Below are positions 10,911-20,663 of a stretch of DNA of 64,000 nt, piece by piece. The notes below the pieces were generated by a model. The model did no database searches, was not told the DNA's origin, and saw nothing but the letters and a program-made list of their open reading frames with translations. Source of the stretch: Arachidicoccus ginsenosidivorans (GTDB taxonomy: Bacteria > Bacteroidota > Bacteroidia > Chitinophagales > Chitinophagaceae); assembly GCF_007971385.1 (NCBI RefSeq), contig NZ_CP042434.1, positions 2,232,001 through 2,296,000 on the forward strand, in the 5' to 3' direction. The translations under genes and the position numbers were made by a program. Each line of letters starts with the position of its first letter. Positions within the stretch are counted from its first letter, which is position 1.

Positions 10911-11612
10911 ATGGCAGAATCCGTCATTTCTATCAGTAACGCAAATATTTACCAGGGCAATAATCTCATTTTGCAGGATGTAAATTTCAAGATTGAGAAA
11001 GGAGAATTTGTCTATCTGGTAGGCAAAACAGGTACTGGGAAGTCGTCCTTATTGAAGACCCTTTATGGAGAAATCCCACTCAAAGAAGGAGAAGCCACGG
11101 TAGCTGGTACGGAGATTCGTGGCTTGACCTGGAAAAGTGTGCCATTTTTACGCCGAAAATTAGGGGTTGTTTTCCAAGATTTTCACCTCCTGACTGATCG
11201 CAATGTCTTTGAAAATCTGCGATTTGTACTTAGGGCAACTGGTTGGAAAGAAAAGCACCTGATTGATGAAAAGATCAATGATTCCCTTGAAAAGGTCGGA
11301 TTAAAGGGTAAAGGTTTTAAAATGCCTTATGAAATGAGCGGAGGGGAGCAGCAGCGTGTCGATATCGCAAGGGCACTTTTAAATTCACCTAAACTAATCC
11401 TGGCAGATGAACCTACTGGTAATCTGGATCCAGAGACCAGCAATGGTATTATGCAATTATTACTGAGTATCAGTAAAGATCTGGGAACGACTGTACTGAT
11501 GGCAACGCACGATTACGTTGTCATTAACCGTTATCCATCCAGAATTCTTAAGACAGAATTGGGCAAAGTCCTGGATAGTGATGTTGTATTAGCTGCGAAT
11601 AAATCTGAATGA
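10911..11612 (+). CDS. ftsE: Cell-division ABC transporter ATP-binding protein FtsE
   Basis: ATPase that, with membrane partner FtsX, couples the divisome to peptidoglycan hydrolase activation. The 233-residue protein has Walker A GKTGTGKSS (38-46), Q-loop VVFQDFHLL (87-95), signature SGGEQ (143-147), Walker B LILADEP (162-168) and switch His in MATHDY. I chose ATG 10911 over upstream ATG 10869 because homologues begin near this point and a candidate promoter lies close in front. ftsX is not adjacent, as is common in Bacteroidota. The stop overlaps the next start by 4 bp, so it is translationally coupled to a glycosyltransferase. LolD-like transporters look similar, but the RNVFENLRFVL region fits FtsE. 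Confidence 0.85.
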   Translation: MAESVISISNANIYQGNNLILQDVNFKIEKGEFVYLVGKTGTGKSSLLKTLYGEIPLKEGEATVAGTEIRGLTWKSVPFLRRKLGVVFQDFHLLTDRNVFENLRFVLRATGWKEKHLIDEKINDSLEKVGLKGKGFKMPYEMSGGEQQRVDIARALLNSPKLILADEPTGNLDPETSNGIMQLLLSISKDLGTTVLMATHDYVVINRYPSRILKTELGKVLDSDVVLAANKSE

Positions 11613-12787
11613 ACAAGCGACCGGTCATAGTTATTTCAGCTACCCGATTCTTTCAGGGTGGAACCCTGGTTATTGTAAAGGAATGTCTGAAGTTTTTATC
11701 CGAATATTATAGCGCTACCCATACTATAAAAGCGCTGGTTTATAAAAAAGCGCTTTATGAAGATGATGATGTACAGGGGGTTGAATGGGTAGAATTTCCT
11801 AAATCCAGAAATTCTGCATTTCACCGGCTATATGATGAATATATAAATTTTTATAAACTTTCTAAAACCTGGCAACCGGAGCTTTGGCTTTCTTTGCAAG
11901 ACAGTACACCGCGGGTTCGGGCCACGGTTAAAGCCGTATATTATCATAATCCCCTTCTATTAAAACCTAAAGCATTAAAACTCTGGAAACATCAACCCCG
12001 TTTGGAGGCGTTGCGCCTATTATATAAATATATATATACCAAAGGGATTGTGAGCAATGATTTTGTGATTACGCAGCAACCCGTCATTGCAGCATATTTA
12101 TTAAAGACTTACAGGCTGGAAACAGGAAAACTAAAGGTATTTCCACCGACTGATTATTTATTAAAACACGAAAAAAGTCCGGATGTAGATTCTAAACAGG
12201 GTGATACACAGACTTTGAAAGACATCAATTCTTCTTTCCAGGAAGCAGACACAAAACCTTACACTTTCATATTTCCAGCTACGGCATTTTATTATAAGAA
12301 TCATACTGTGATAATGGAGGCCTGTAGAATATTGCAAAAACAATCCCCAGGATTGGTTTACAGGGTTTTTCTGACCATAGATGGGTCGGAAAACAATTAC
12401 GTAAAAAAGCTGGTGGCAAATGGCCGGAAGGACTTTCCACAAGTTGCCTTTGTTGGGTTTTTAAAACGAGAAGCGTTATTTGAATATTATATGGAGGCAG
12501 ACTGCATGATTTTCCCGTCTTTTCTGGAAAGTTGGGGACTTCCATTAACTGAATTTGCTGGTTTAAATAAACCAATCCTCTGTGCAAATCTGCCTTATGG
12601 CAGATCAACACTGGCGGGATATGATAAGGCGGTCTTTTTTGATCCGACAAATGCGAATCAGTTAGCGAATTTAATGATTCAGGCGACCAGTCACAGTTTG
12701 GACTTTCATCCTACAAAGACAACAGTGGAAGCTGATTTCCATTATATAAGAACCTGGAAAGAATGCTTTGAATTGCTTCTGAAGTAA
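11609..12787 (+). CDS. Glycosyltransferase (GT4-like, GT-B fold)
   Basis: 392-residue cytoplasmic or membrane-associated glycosyltransferase. The N-terminal half begins VIVISATRFFQGGTLVIVKECLKF, a Rossmann half with the Gly-rich acceptor loop. The C-terminal donor-binding half includes PATAFYYKNHTVIMEAC, FVGFLKREALFEYY and FPSFLESWGLPLTEF, which has the E-x7-E-like pattern of GT4 retaining enzymes. The start overlaps the ftsE stop (ATGA), indicating coupled translation. The sugar and acceptor are unknown; cell-envelope polysaccharide or glycolipid synthesis is the likely role. The following gene on the opposite strand is another glycosyltransferase. Confidence 0.85.
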   Translation: MNKRPVIVISATRFFQGGTLVIVKECLKFLSEYYSATHTIKALVYKKALYEDDDVQGVEWVEFPKSRNSAFHRLYDEYINFYKLSKTWQPELWLSLQDSTPRVRATVKAVYYHNPLLLKPKALKLWKHQPRLEALRLLYKYIYTKGIVSNDFVITQQPVIAAYLLKTYRLETGKLKVFPPTDYLLKHEKSPDVDSKQGDTQTLKDINSSFQEADTKPYTFIFPATAFYYKNHTVIMEACRILQKQSPGLVYRVFLTIDGSENNYVKKLVANGRKDFPQVAFVGFLKREALFEYYMEADCMIFPSFLESWGLPLTEFAGLNKPILCANLPYGRSTLAGYDKAVFFDPTNANQLANLMIQATSHSLDFHPTKTTVEADFHYIRTWKECFELLLK

Positions 12788-12838
12788 TCTGTTTACAAAT
12801 GGGCCTGTTTTAATGTGTTAGGCCACTTGCATGTATGT

Positions 12839-13930
12839 TTATGGTTTTAGACCTTTATAAAAATGAATTAGTTTTTTTTCTTCTGTGTTCCAGTTATAAA
12901 TTTCCCGCGCCTTTAGACAGTTTGCCTGTAAACGGGCATATAGTGCATTATCTGTTAGCAGCCTGTTTAAAGCTTGGGTAATTGTCTGGGGATGTAAATC
13001 ATCGATTAATACACCTATCTCAAACAGGTCATTAATTTTTTTGTTCTCTGGATAGTTCATTGTCAATTGTGGAATACCCGCATGCATATAATCAAAAAAG
13101 CGATTAGAAAGGGAAAGAAAAAAACTGGCCCCCAGATTGTCATTCAGGTTTAGGCCGATATAGGCTTGCCGGGTATATTTACTTAAATCTTCTGGCAATA
13201 CAAAGCCCTTAAAATCAAACTTGTCAGTGAGGTTTCGCTTCTGTATCTCTGCCTTTACTTCGCCGAGATAAGAGCCATTACCGCAAACCGTCACATGGGC
13301 ATTTACACCTTGCATAGCAGGAACCAATCCCTCAAAACCACGGCCTTTTTCGACCACCCCTTGGTAGATCAGACTATGCTGGTCTCTTTGCAAGGTGGCT
13401 GGTACTTCTCTTAGGTAGGGGCTGTTCATTACAATAAAGTAATTAACCCCATACATTTTTTGATAAGCAGCAGCATAACCATCATTTTCTGTATAGCCCA
13501 GTGGAAAACGAGGTTGACAAAACCTTTCTATGGCTTTCCAAATTTTATAGATCCTGGGCCGGGAAATAATATCATGCATCTCGCAGAATAGTTCGTGCGC
13601 ATCAAATACCCGAATAGACCTTCTGATGACCGATGCAAATAATACCGGCAGGGCGGTATCCAGATCGTCAGCCACCAGGATATCTGCCTTATGGAATACT
13701 AAATAGAAAAAAAGGCGGATATTGGTTTCTATAAAGAATAGCGGTCCTTTTCGGGAAAAAAGGCCCAGTCGGTGCTGTTTAAATTTCTTTTGGCCTAGGG
13801 ATTTGCTGTTTTTTTTATGAAAGCCTACCAGCATTACATCAAAACCATTTGTAGCAAGAGAGGTACAGATCTTTTGCATCCGTTGGTCATAAACCAGGTC
13901 ATTGGTTACCGAGAAAATTATTTTTTTCAA
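12839..13930 (-). CDS. Glycosyltransferase family 4-like protein
   Basis: 363-residue GT-B glycosyltransferase. It opens with IIFSVTNDLVYDQRMQKIC, a pattern common in Bacteroidota GT4-like proteins, followed by ILVADDLDTALPVLFA and VFDAHELF. The C-terminal donor domain has IYQGVVEKGRGFEGLVPAM and a weaker C-terminal E-x-E region (FFDYMHAGIPQLTMNYPENKKI). No signal peptide or clear membrane segment. It converges with the plus-strand glycosyltransferase and is 60 bp from rlpA on the same strand, so they may be cotranscribed. Specific sugar unknown. Confidence 0.82.
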   Translation of the reverse strand: MKKIIFSVTNDLVYDQRMQKICTSLATNGFDVMLVGFHKKNSKSLGQKKFKQHRLGLFSRKGPLFFIETNIRLFFYLVFHKADILVADDLDTALPVLFASVIRRSIRVFDAHELFCEMHDIISRPRIYKIWKAIERFCQPRFPLGYTENDGYAAAYQKMYGVNYFIVMNSPYLREVPATLQRDQHSLIYQGVVEKGRGFEGLVPAMQGVNAHVTVCGNGSYLGEVKAEIQKRNLTDKFDFKGFVLPEDLSKYTRQAYIGLNLNDNLGASFFLSLSNRFFDYMHAGIPQLTMNYPENKKINDLFEIGVLIDDLHPQTITQALNRLLTDNALYARLQANCLKAREIYNWNTEEKKLIHFYKGLKP

Positions 13931-13990
13931 AATCAGTTATTAGCGTTTGATACAGTCAGCATTTAATCTAGGCTGGTTTGTTTAATATAA

Positions 13991-14365
13991 TTAGTGCTTT
14001 TTATATTTTATCTGAACCGGCACAACGCCATCATCCAGCATATCTAATCTTTTTGCAGCCTTCCAGCTAAGATCAATGATTCTTCCGGGAATAAAAGGGC
14101 CCCTGTCATTAATCCGGACTTTAACAGTTTTGCCGTTTTTCAGGTTTTTTACCTTTACATGGGTGCCAAAAGGCAAGGTCTTGCTGGCGGCCGTCAGCTT
14201 GCGTTTTCTAAAAGTTTCCCCATTCGCGGTTTTACGACCGATAAACTTTCCTGCATAATAGGAAGCTTTTCCTGTCTCTTTTATCGTACGACCGCACCCG
14301 GCCAGAAAGGTGGAGAAAAGAGCAATAAAACCGGTAAGCATCATCCAATTGCGTAATTTGCTCAT
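13991..14365 (-). CDS. rlpA: RlpA-like septal-ring lipoprotein (double-psi beta-barrel)
   Basis: 124-residue lipoprotein with signal peptide and lipobox FLAGC (Cys24). The mature part is a single RlpA double-psi beta-barrel: [34 protein letters not shown] and [18 protein letters not shown], including the conserved ND-RGP catalytic motif of lytic-transglycosylase RlpA proteins. There is no SPOR domain, so the protein is the short form. Probable role: cleaving denuded glycan strands or daughter-cell separation, acting in the periplasm anchored to a membrane. Its neighbour on the same strand is a glycosyltransferase. Confidence 0.88.
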   Translation of the reverse strand: MSKLRNWMMLTGFIALFSTFLAGCGRTIKETGKASYYAGKFIGRKTANGETFRKRKLTAASKTLPFGTHVKVKNLKNGKTVKVRINDRGPFIPGRIIDLSWKAAKRLDMLDDGVVPVQIKYKKH

Positions 14366-14389
14366 ATGTGAACTTTATCAGATTTATTT

Positions 14390-14431
14390 TAAATTAAAAC
14401 GGCTGAAAAGAACTTTTATTTCTTTCAGCCG
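14390..14431 (-). terminator. gcvT terminator
   Basis: Inverted repeat CGGCTGAAA/TTTCAGCCG (14400-14408 with 14423-14431). Read on the minus strand it is followed by a T-rich stretch, and it lies about 90 bp after the gcvT stop. Confidence 0.75.
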
Positions 14432-14519
14432 CTTAGGTTTGGATAAGTTATCTGACCTTTAACCTACCCTAGGAGCGAATAGGCTACATATAAATATATT
14501 TCTATTTATTTATCGCTGT

Positions 14520-15611
14520 TTATTCAAAAGGCGTTTTTACCACCTTTGCTTTGATTCCTTTATCTCTGATAGAAATAAAGATTTCTTTATCAAGCGCTGC
14601 ATGAGGCAGCGCTACATAGCCCAGACCAATGGCCTTACTTAATGAGGGAGACTGGGTTCCACTGGTCACTTGCCCGATCTGATTCCCTTCACTGTCCACA
14701 ATTTTATAATGATGCCTTGGGATACCCCTTTCGATCATTTCAAAGCCAATCAGCTTTTGAGTGATACCTGCAGCTTTTTGTTCAATTAAAGCGTTTTTAG
14801 AAGGAAAATCAGCCCGCTTTTTAAGCTTAGTGATCCATCCCAGTCCTGCCTCCAAGGGAGAGGTCTTGTCGTCAATATCATTCCCATAGAGGCAATAGCC
14901 CATTTCCAGGCGCAGGGTGTCTCTCGCTCCCAGTCCGCAGGGCTTGATGCCGGCAGCTTTGCCCGCTTCAAAAATGGCGTCCCAGATTTTTTCTGCATGG
15001 CCATCTTTGTTTTCAAAATAAATTTCAATACCACCTGCACCGGTATAACCCGTTGCACTGATCAGCACATTATCCACCCCGGCAAAGCTATTTTTCTCAA
15101 AAGTATAATATTTGAGTTGCTGCAGATCTGTGGGCGTTAAACTTTCCATGACTTTACAGGCATTAGGTCCCTGTATGGCTAATAAACAAGTGTTGTCGCT
15201 GATATTTTTCATATCAACGCCTTTATTATTATGGGCCGATATCCAGTTCCAGTCTTTTTCTATATTTGAGGCATTGACTACCAGTAAATAAGTCTGATTG
15301 GGCTGCAGACAATAAACGATCAGATCATCTACAATGCCGCTATTATCATTGGGCAGACAGCTGTATTGAGCTTGACCCGCAACGAGTTTGGAGGCGTCAT
15401 TGCTAGTGACGCGGTCAATTAGGTCCAGGGCATCAGGTCCTTTAAGTATAAATTCACCCATATGACTTACGTCAAACACGCCCACACTGTTTCTCACGGC
15501 AAAATGTTCATCATTTATACCGGTATAGCTAATGGGCATATTGTATCCTGCAAACTCAGCCATTTTAGCGCCCAGCGCTAAATGTTTCTCTAAAAAAGGC
15601 GTATTTTTCAT
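14520..15611 (-). CDS. gcvT: Glycine cleavage system T protein (aminomethyltransferase)
   Basis: Transfers the methylene group from aminomethyl-lipoyl H-protein to tetrahydrofolate and releases ammonia. The 363-residue length is normal for bacterial GcvT. Visible landmarks: [13 protein letters not shown] near the N-terminus, [11 protein letters not shown] (residues 45-55), [13 protein letters not shown], the folate-binding [12 protein letters not shown]-like stretch (here [15 protein letters not shown]), [18 protein letters not shown] and the C-terminal barrel with [12 protein letters not shown]. No gcvH or gcvP nearby. It is a single-gene unit with its own candidate promoter and terminator. 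Confidence 0.96.
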   Translation of the reverse strand: MKNTPFLEKHLALGAKMAEFAGYNMPISYTGINDEHFAVRNSVGVFDVSHMGEFILKGPDALDLIDRVTSNDASKLVAGQAQYSCLPNDNSGIVDDLIVYCLQPNQTYLLVVNASNIEKDWNWISAHNNKGVDMKNISDNTCLLAIQGPNACKVMESLTPTDLQQLKYYTFEKNSFAGVDNVLISATGYTGAGGIEIYFENKDGHAEKIWDAIFEAGKAAGIKPCGLGARDTLRLEMGYCLYGNDIDDKTSPLEAGLGWITKLKKRADFPSKNALIEQKAAGITQKLIGFEMIERGIPRHHYKIVDSEGNQIGQVTSGTQSPSLSKAIGLGYVALPHAALDKEIFISIRDKGIKAKVVKTPFE

Positions 15612-15689
15612 CCTGATGGAATTAACTTAAAACTGTTTTTATTATTTAATTTTCTGGGCTAACTAATTAGGTAAAAGCTATCCAGGGCA

Positions 15690-15697
15690 CAAAAGTA
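15690..15697 (-). promoter_or_regulatory. Candidate gcvT promoter minus-7 element
   Basis: Minus-strand TACTTTTG is a perfect TAnnTTTG match, about 80 bp upstream of the gcvT ATG. No good minus-33 TTTG is seen at the expected distance, so the call is weak. Confidence 0.35.
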
Positions 15698-15726
15698 ACG
15701 TATGTTAGTCGATATTAGAAATAATA

Positions 15727-15762
15727 AAGGCAGACAGCGCAAACGTCTGCATGCCTTTAATA
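15727..15762 (-). terminator. Terminator after the alpha-galactosidase gene
   Basis: Interrupted hairpin AAAG-GCAGAC ... GTCTGC-(ATGC)-CTTT between the alpha-galactosidase stop and gcvT, followed by T-rich sequence on the minus strand. Confidence 0.6.
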
Positions 15763-15801
15763 CTATATAGCGAATTCGGTTGTTTTTTTATTTTCTCTCA
15801 T

Positions 15802-18018
15802 CTAAACTGCTTCCAGAACCAATACGGCGCTTTGTTCTTTATGTTTTAGAAACCATTTTAATCCCTGACTTATCAGCGTTTCCCCACTGAAAATCTGGCC
15901 ATCCTGCTGAAAATGAGGCGACCCGTCTGAAGGGAGGTTAATCTCGTGTATGCGGTAATTTTTATGAGGATCAAGGCCGGTTAAGTGCCAAACCGGCCAG
16001 GTGTCTTGCCCCATTGTTTCCATGCTATAGGCAAAGAGTACAGCCTTGGACTTCGTACTGTCCACATACATCAGTGAAGAGAAGTTGGTCGAATAAGGAG
16101 AGATGAGTCGGTATAAGTCTCCATAATTGATAACTGACTGGTATTTATGATAATTATCCACCGTTTTACGGGCCAGTTCAAGATCTGACTCGCTCATTTT
16201 ATCCACATCCACATCAAAGCCGAGCTTTCCTGACATGGCCACATCCATTTTGTATTTCAAAGATTCCCTGCCGGCTGCCGTTACGTGATTACAAATGGTG
16301 AGTGCCGGATAGAAAATGGAGGTTGCCCATTGCAATCTTATTCTGTCAACTGGATACGTATTATCACTGGGCCAGAACTCCTGAAAATATTTTAAGGCAC
16401 CATATTCTACCCTACCACCACCACTGGCACATAGCATCATCTGCAGGTTGGGATATTTACTACGAATTCTATCCAAAACCTTATAATAAGCCTCCGTGTA
16501 CTTGATATATAAGCCAGCTTGATTTTTACCCAGATATGGACTGTAGGCATTGTCCATGGAGCGGTTGCAGTCCCATTTCATATAAGAAATGGAAGGCGCC
16601 TGCTTCATCAGCGAATCTATTACACCAAAGACGAAATCCTGCACAGCGGGATTGATCAGATCCAGTACAAGCTGGGTACGATAAAGATGCAGTGGCCGGT
16701 TGGGTGCTGTCATCACCCAGTCCGGATGCTGCTTATAGAGCTGACTGGAAGGATTGACCATTTCTGGTTCGATCCAGATCCCAAATTTTAACCCTTTGGC
16801 TGTTGCTTGTCGAGCCAGAAAGCCGATGCCATCCGGTAGCTTTTTCTTATCAGCCTGCCAGTCACCCAGACCGGCATTTGAGCTGTTTCTGGGATATTGA
16901 TTGCCGAACCAGCCATCGTCAAGTAAAAACAGGTCTACCCCCAGTTTCTTGGCACCATCAAAGAGCTTTACTAGTTTATCCTGATCATAATCAAAATAAG
17001 TGGCTTCCCAATTGTTGAGCAGGGTCAGCCTTTTTTGATGTCCATTATAGATACCATAGTCAACTGCCCAGTGATGAAAATTGCGGCTGATCTGCCCAAG
17101 CCCTTTTTGGGTATAGGAAAAGATAAATTTAGGCGTGGTAAAGGTTTGTCCTGCCTTTAAAGGGTAATGGGAGGCGTAAGCATTTATGCCTGGAATGATT
17201 CTAAGGGAGTTGCCCATGTCAATATTAAGCTTTAACTGCTCAAACTGAATATTGAAATTGCCGCTATAAGCAAGGGTGCCTGCAAAAACTTCTCCGTCGT
17301 TTTCGCTTACCGTAGCATTAGGAGAGATGAAAAAGGACGGATTATAATTACAGGCCGTTCTTACACCAAGTTTTGACTGGATGGAAAAAATACCCGGTTG
17401 TAATTTGGCGGTATTCATTTCCATTTCTTTTTCATATTCACCATAAAAATGCGTCAGATAAGTCTTATCCCAGTATATATTGATAAAGGCGGAAGCGAAC
17501 CTGTCTAAGGTTACGTTTCCTTGTTCGTTATGGTGGATGGTCGTCCAGGTCGAAATAATATCCTCCTTATAATAACTGTCAAAATGCAGGGTGACCCAGA
17601 AAGAATAGGCTGGGTCTTTCATAATAATCTCGGTTTGGGTAATATTGTCATTTATTTTTTTCGTTTCAACTTGTTGCACGTTTAACAATAGAGACATATT
17701 GCCGTCTGCGTGGCAAACTTCCATGGCAGGTTCATTCAGATAAGTTGCCCCGCCCGTTGGGAAACCCATGCCCAAAGTTGGGTTCTCGTTTCTAAAATCA
17801 GCATTGACATCACGGTAAAGCGATGGACTGCTGAGCTTTGAACCCAAATAAATTTGTTGCAGTTGGCTGTTACTATCTACCAGATAGACCAGCGCTGTAT
17901 GAGCGGTGGTTATTACTACCTTTTGTTCTTGTTTTCCTTTGATTTTGACCGTAGCATTGCTTAGGGAGGAAAAGAGAAGGAAGAATAAAAGGAGCATCAG
18001 CGCATATTTACGTATCAT
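15802..18018 (-). CDS. Secreted GH36 alpha-galactosidase
   Basis: 738-residue retaining alpha-galactosidase that removes terminal alpha-1,6-galactose from raffinose-type sugars or galactomannan. Signal peptide at residues 1-22 (cleavage near SNA/TV), so it acts in the periplasm or outside the cell. The N-terminal beta-sandwich is followed by the TIM barrel: FLLDDGWFGNQYPRN (around 360), FGIWIEPEMVNP, then YMKWDCNRS with nucleophile Asp483 and EFWPSDNTYPVDR with acid/base Asp552, both in the GH36 positions. It is preceded 85 bp upstream by a secreted HExxH protein on the same strand. None of the window's susCD pairs is directly attached. Confidence 0.95.
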   Translation of the reverse strand: MIRKYALMLLLFFLLFSSLSNATVKIKGKQEQKVVITTAHTALVYLVDSNSQLQQIYLGSKLSSPSLYRDVNADFRNENPTLGMGFPTGGATYLNEPAMEVCHADGNMSLLLNVQQVETKKINDNITQTEIIMKDPAYSFWVTLHFDSYYKEDIISTWTTIHHNEQGNVTLDRFASAFINIYWDKTYLTHFYGEYEKEMEMNTAKLQPGIFSIQSKLGVRTACNYNPSFFISPNATVSENDGEVFAGTLAYSGNFNIQFEQLKLNIDMGNSLRIIPGINAYASHYPLKAGQTFTTPKFIFSYTQKGLGQISRNFHHWAVDYGIYNGHQKRLTLLNNWEATYFDYDQDKLVKLFDGAKKLGVDLFLLDDGWFGNQYPRNSSNAGLGDWQADKKKLPDGIGFLARQATAKGLKFGIWIEPEMVNPSSQLYKQHPDWVMTAPNRPLHLYRTQLVLDLINPAVQDFVFGVIDSLMKQAPSISYMKWDCNRSMDNAYSPYLGKNQAGLYIKYTEAYYKVLDRIRSKYPNLQMMLCASGGGRVEYGALKYFQEFWPSDNTYPVDRIRLQWATSIFYPALTICNHVTAAGRESLKYKMDVAMSGKLGFDVDVDKMSESDLELARKTVDNYHKYQSVINYGDLYRLISPYSTNFSSLMYVDSTKSKAVLFAYSMETMGQDTWPVWHLTGLDPHKNYRIHEINLPSDGSPHFQQDGQIFSGETLISQGLKWFLKHKEQSAVLVLEAV

Positions 18019-18103
18019 AGTGGTAATATTAGTAATATTAATATAGTTTCAATCTGGTAAAGGTCAAAAGAAGGCCGTTACGAGTCCTAGCAAATGTAAA
18101 GGA

Positions 18104-19468
18104 TTAATCCTTTTGGTTAAATAAATGTGTTCCTGATAGCTTTATCTGGTAAGGCCACTGACTATATTTAATTTTATGGGGATCTATATCCCAATTGACC
18201 GGAATATATTTGCCGGGGGCACCCATAACCACCAGCCAAAGAAAGCTAGTGCCTTTAGGCAAGCTGTAAGAGAGGCTGCCGCTTGGCTTACTGCCCATAG
18301 GGCTATAATAGGTAGAACCGTCCTTATTATAGGCAACAAAACCGTAGCGCCAACCAGCTGTAATGATTTTCCCATTCAGGGTATCCGCTTTTGTTAGTCC
18401 CTGGAATTGCAATAACACTTGGTTTTCTCCGGGTTTTGGTAAGGCAAGGTGAATGGCGTTGTAGCCATAATTTTGCGGAATATTGATACTATCTGGTCGG
18501 TACCAGCCTCCTGCTAACCTATCCATTTTTGTGTAATGTTGATTGGCATAAGGCGCTGCTACTTTTTTGATTCTAGGTAGATCCCAGGTAATAAAGGTGC
18601 GCACGCCCTTAAATAGATCATCTGCGAATTGACGGTCATCCATATGGCGAATCCTTTTAAACACCTGGACGATATCTTCCTTTTTTTTGGCCTGGTGCAA
18701 TAGTTCAGCGTAAATGCTTTTTCCGTATTTCTCTGACCAGTATTCCAGGACAAATGGACTGTGATAGGTATCAGCCGGGTGCTCGAATGCGAGATGTGTT
18801 TGCTGCAAAAATGCCTGCAGGTGATAGTTTTCAAAGCTCAGCCAATTGGGGTAAACCTGCCATAGCATGTATTGAGCGGCCATTTCTGTAATAGGCCCGT
18901 CCAGCCTGCTGCCATAATCCAGAGATGCGAGATACTGAAAGGCGTGGCCCAGCTCATGTGCCAGAACGCCATAAGGGTAACGGCTCATACGTGAGGCGGG
19001 CGTCCATAGGACGCCCACACTATCCTGGCCCCAACCATAGGCGGTGTTGTCTTTACCGCCTACCACTAAAAAGATAATTTTGTATTTACTGGCAACGCCA
19101 TTTGTTTTGCGCACTAGCTTTAAACGTTCAACATAGAATTTATAGAAGCGTTCGCATTCATGAAGAGCTCTTTTTACATCAAATCTTCTGGTGGAATCTG
19201 GATTTTTCATGGGATCGGGCCCATATTCTTTTGACCAGAAAATAACGATATCCGGCCCCTGTATACTGCGCTGATAACAATATTCACTGGCGCTGTCCCT
19301 AAAATCGTTATTTTCAGGAACCGTATTTAGGTGAGACGGGATAAAAATCTGCTTAGCAATTGATCGCTGAGCCATGGCTGAAATCGCCATCAGAATATTT
19401 AAACCAAATAAAACACTAGCTAGTCGCATGGCCCTATTTTTTCTATTAAAAAAGTCTGCCTTGTGCAT
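18104..19468 (-). CDS. Secreted HExxH protein, putative metallopeptidase
   Basis: 454-residue exported protein. The signal peptide (AMRLASVLFGLNILMAISAMAQ) suggests the real start may be the in-frame ATG at 19429. The core contains YPYGVLAHELGHAFQYL, with the zinc-type motif His171-Glu172-x-x-His175, then ITEMAAQYMLWQVYP about 25 residues later, which could supply a third ligand. The layout resembles DUF6055-type or basic-secretory-protein gluzincins, but I cannot assign it firmly. The C-terminal 150 residues look like beta-rich carbohydrate-binding modules. It lies 85 bp upstream of the GH36 gene and is probably cotranscribed, suggesting a joint role in degrading plant or microbial material. 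Confidence 0.7.
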   Translation of the reverse strand: MHKADFFNRKNRAMRLASVLFGLNILMAISAMAQRSIAKQIFIPSHLNTVPENNDFRDSASEYCYQRSIQGPDIVIFWSKEYGPDPMKNPDSTRRFDVKRALHECERFYKFYVERLKLVRKTNGVASKYKIIFLVVGGKDNTAYGWGQDSVGVLWTPASRMSRYPYGVLAHELGHAFQYLASLDYGSRLDGPITEMAAQYMLWQVYPNWLSFENYHLQAFLQQTHLAFEHPADTYHSPFVLEYWSEKYGKSIYAELLHQAKKKEDIVQVFKRIRHMDDRQFADDLFKGVRTFITWDLPRIKKVAAPYANQHYTKMDRLAGGWYRPDSINIPQNYGYNAIHLALPKPGENQVLLQFQGLTKADTLNGKIITAGWRYGFVAYNKDGSTYYSPMGSKPSGSLSYSLPKGTSFLWLVVMGAPGKYIPVNWDIDPHKIKYSQWPYQIKLSGTHLFNQKD

Positions 19469-19784
19469 AAAAACGGGCTTTTAGTTTAATTGTGAAGTAA
19501 AGCTATTTGTAAACAGTAAATTGAAAGCTTTTTATTGCTTAACCCGGCAATAAAAATAAATTTTTTGAATTAACCTTAACTGGGTTAAAATTTAGCAGGT
19601 ATTGGTTAATAAATAAGGGTTTGCCGGTATAGACTTCTTTAACCGCAATTATATAATTGCGGCTAGGCAAAGCTTTAAAAGCTTCCAGTAGTATCGTGTT
19701 TTGGCTTTTTTATGTAGGAGTGCACAGCTGTTCAGTAATAATATTTTGGCAAATACAATTTTCAGAAAGGACCAACGAAATGTC
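19469..19784. other. Intergenic region, no gene seen
   Basis: About 315 bp between the start of the HExxH protein gene and the decayed PD-(D/E)XK gene. It is AT-rich with an ATATAATTGCGG-like stretch near 19650, and no open frame with family resemblance. Confidence 0.4.
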
Positions 19785-20576
19785 GGTCTGGCTATACCAT
19801 GGATTTGCAGGCCTGGGTTTATAACGCATTTTCACAATTAAATTTTAGGATTGAGCCTGATTTTAACGGTTATAGGTATGCAACAGGAGCACCTACATTT
19901 CTGATCAGGCTACTTAAAAAGGAGTGGAAGTATGATGTGGAAACCTAACAAATGGGCAGACTTGCTTTGTCTAATTTTGATACAAAAAACCCAAATATGG
20001 GTGCCCTGCTCTTCCAGACAGGGTATTTGACCATTAAAACATTTCTCCAGACAGAAAGGTCTATAACCTGGGATTCCCCAACCTGGAGATAAAGTCCAGC
20101 TTCCTGCATGGATTACTGGGTGCATACAGGGGCATGGAAGGCATAGATTCCCTGGCTGAGATGGGAAGTCATTAAAAATGCGCTCAAACAGGGCGATGTC
20201 TCAGCCATGATCCTCGGCCTAAATGCTATAATTGCCAAGACTGCTTATGATGTGTGGCGACCCGATACCGAGTCTGTATTTCATGCGCTGACCATCCTTA
20301 TTTTTACACTGTTAGGGGGTGGAAGCCTATAGCGAAGTCCACAGTGCCCAGGGCAGATGTGATGTTCAGGTTAAGACCGCCCATTATATTTATATATTGG
20401 AATTAAAACTGGATGGCACTGCCAGTGAAGCGCTGAAACAGATTAAAGTAGATTTAAAAGCATGGGGATATCTTAGCCCCTATGATGTGGATCCAAGAAA
20501 GAAAATAGCCGTTGGTGTTTCTTTTTCGTCAAAGACCAGGCAGGTGGAGGAGTATGAGATGCAGCAGTATTCTTAA
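19785..20576 (+). pseudogene. Decayed AAA-ATPase-like/PD-(D/E)XK family protein (C-terminal half)
   Basis: Pieces in different frames line up in order with the C-terminal half of AAA-ATPase-like (PF09820) plus PDDEXK_9 (PF08011) proteins. Seen are VYNAFSQLNFRIEPDFNGY, YATGAPTFLIRLLKKEW, a stop at 19946-19948, then LSNFDTKNPNMGALLFQTGY, VYNLGFPNLEIKSSFLHGLL, DVWRPDTESVFHALTILIF, and finally the intact 85-residue end (20319-20576) with GRCDVQVKT and YILELKLDG, the D...ExK core of the nuclease fold. At least one stop and several shifts separate the parts, and the ATPase half is missing. Unlike other broken genes here, no single homopolymer edit restores it, so this is genuine decay. Confidence 0.8.
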
Positions 20577-20663
20577 GGATAAGATTCCGCCTATATTCAA
20601 TTCTTTGTTATAAATTTGTGAAGGAGCGTTCGTGCTCCGATTTTTGAACTTCTAAATTTCTGT

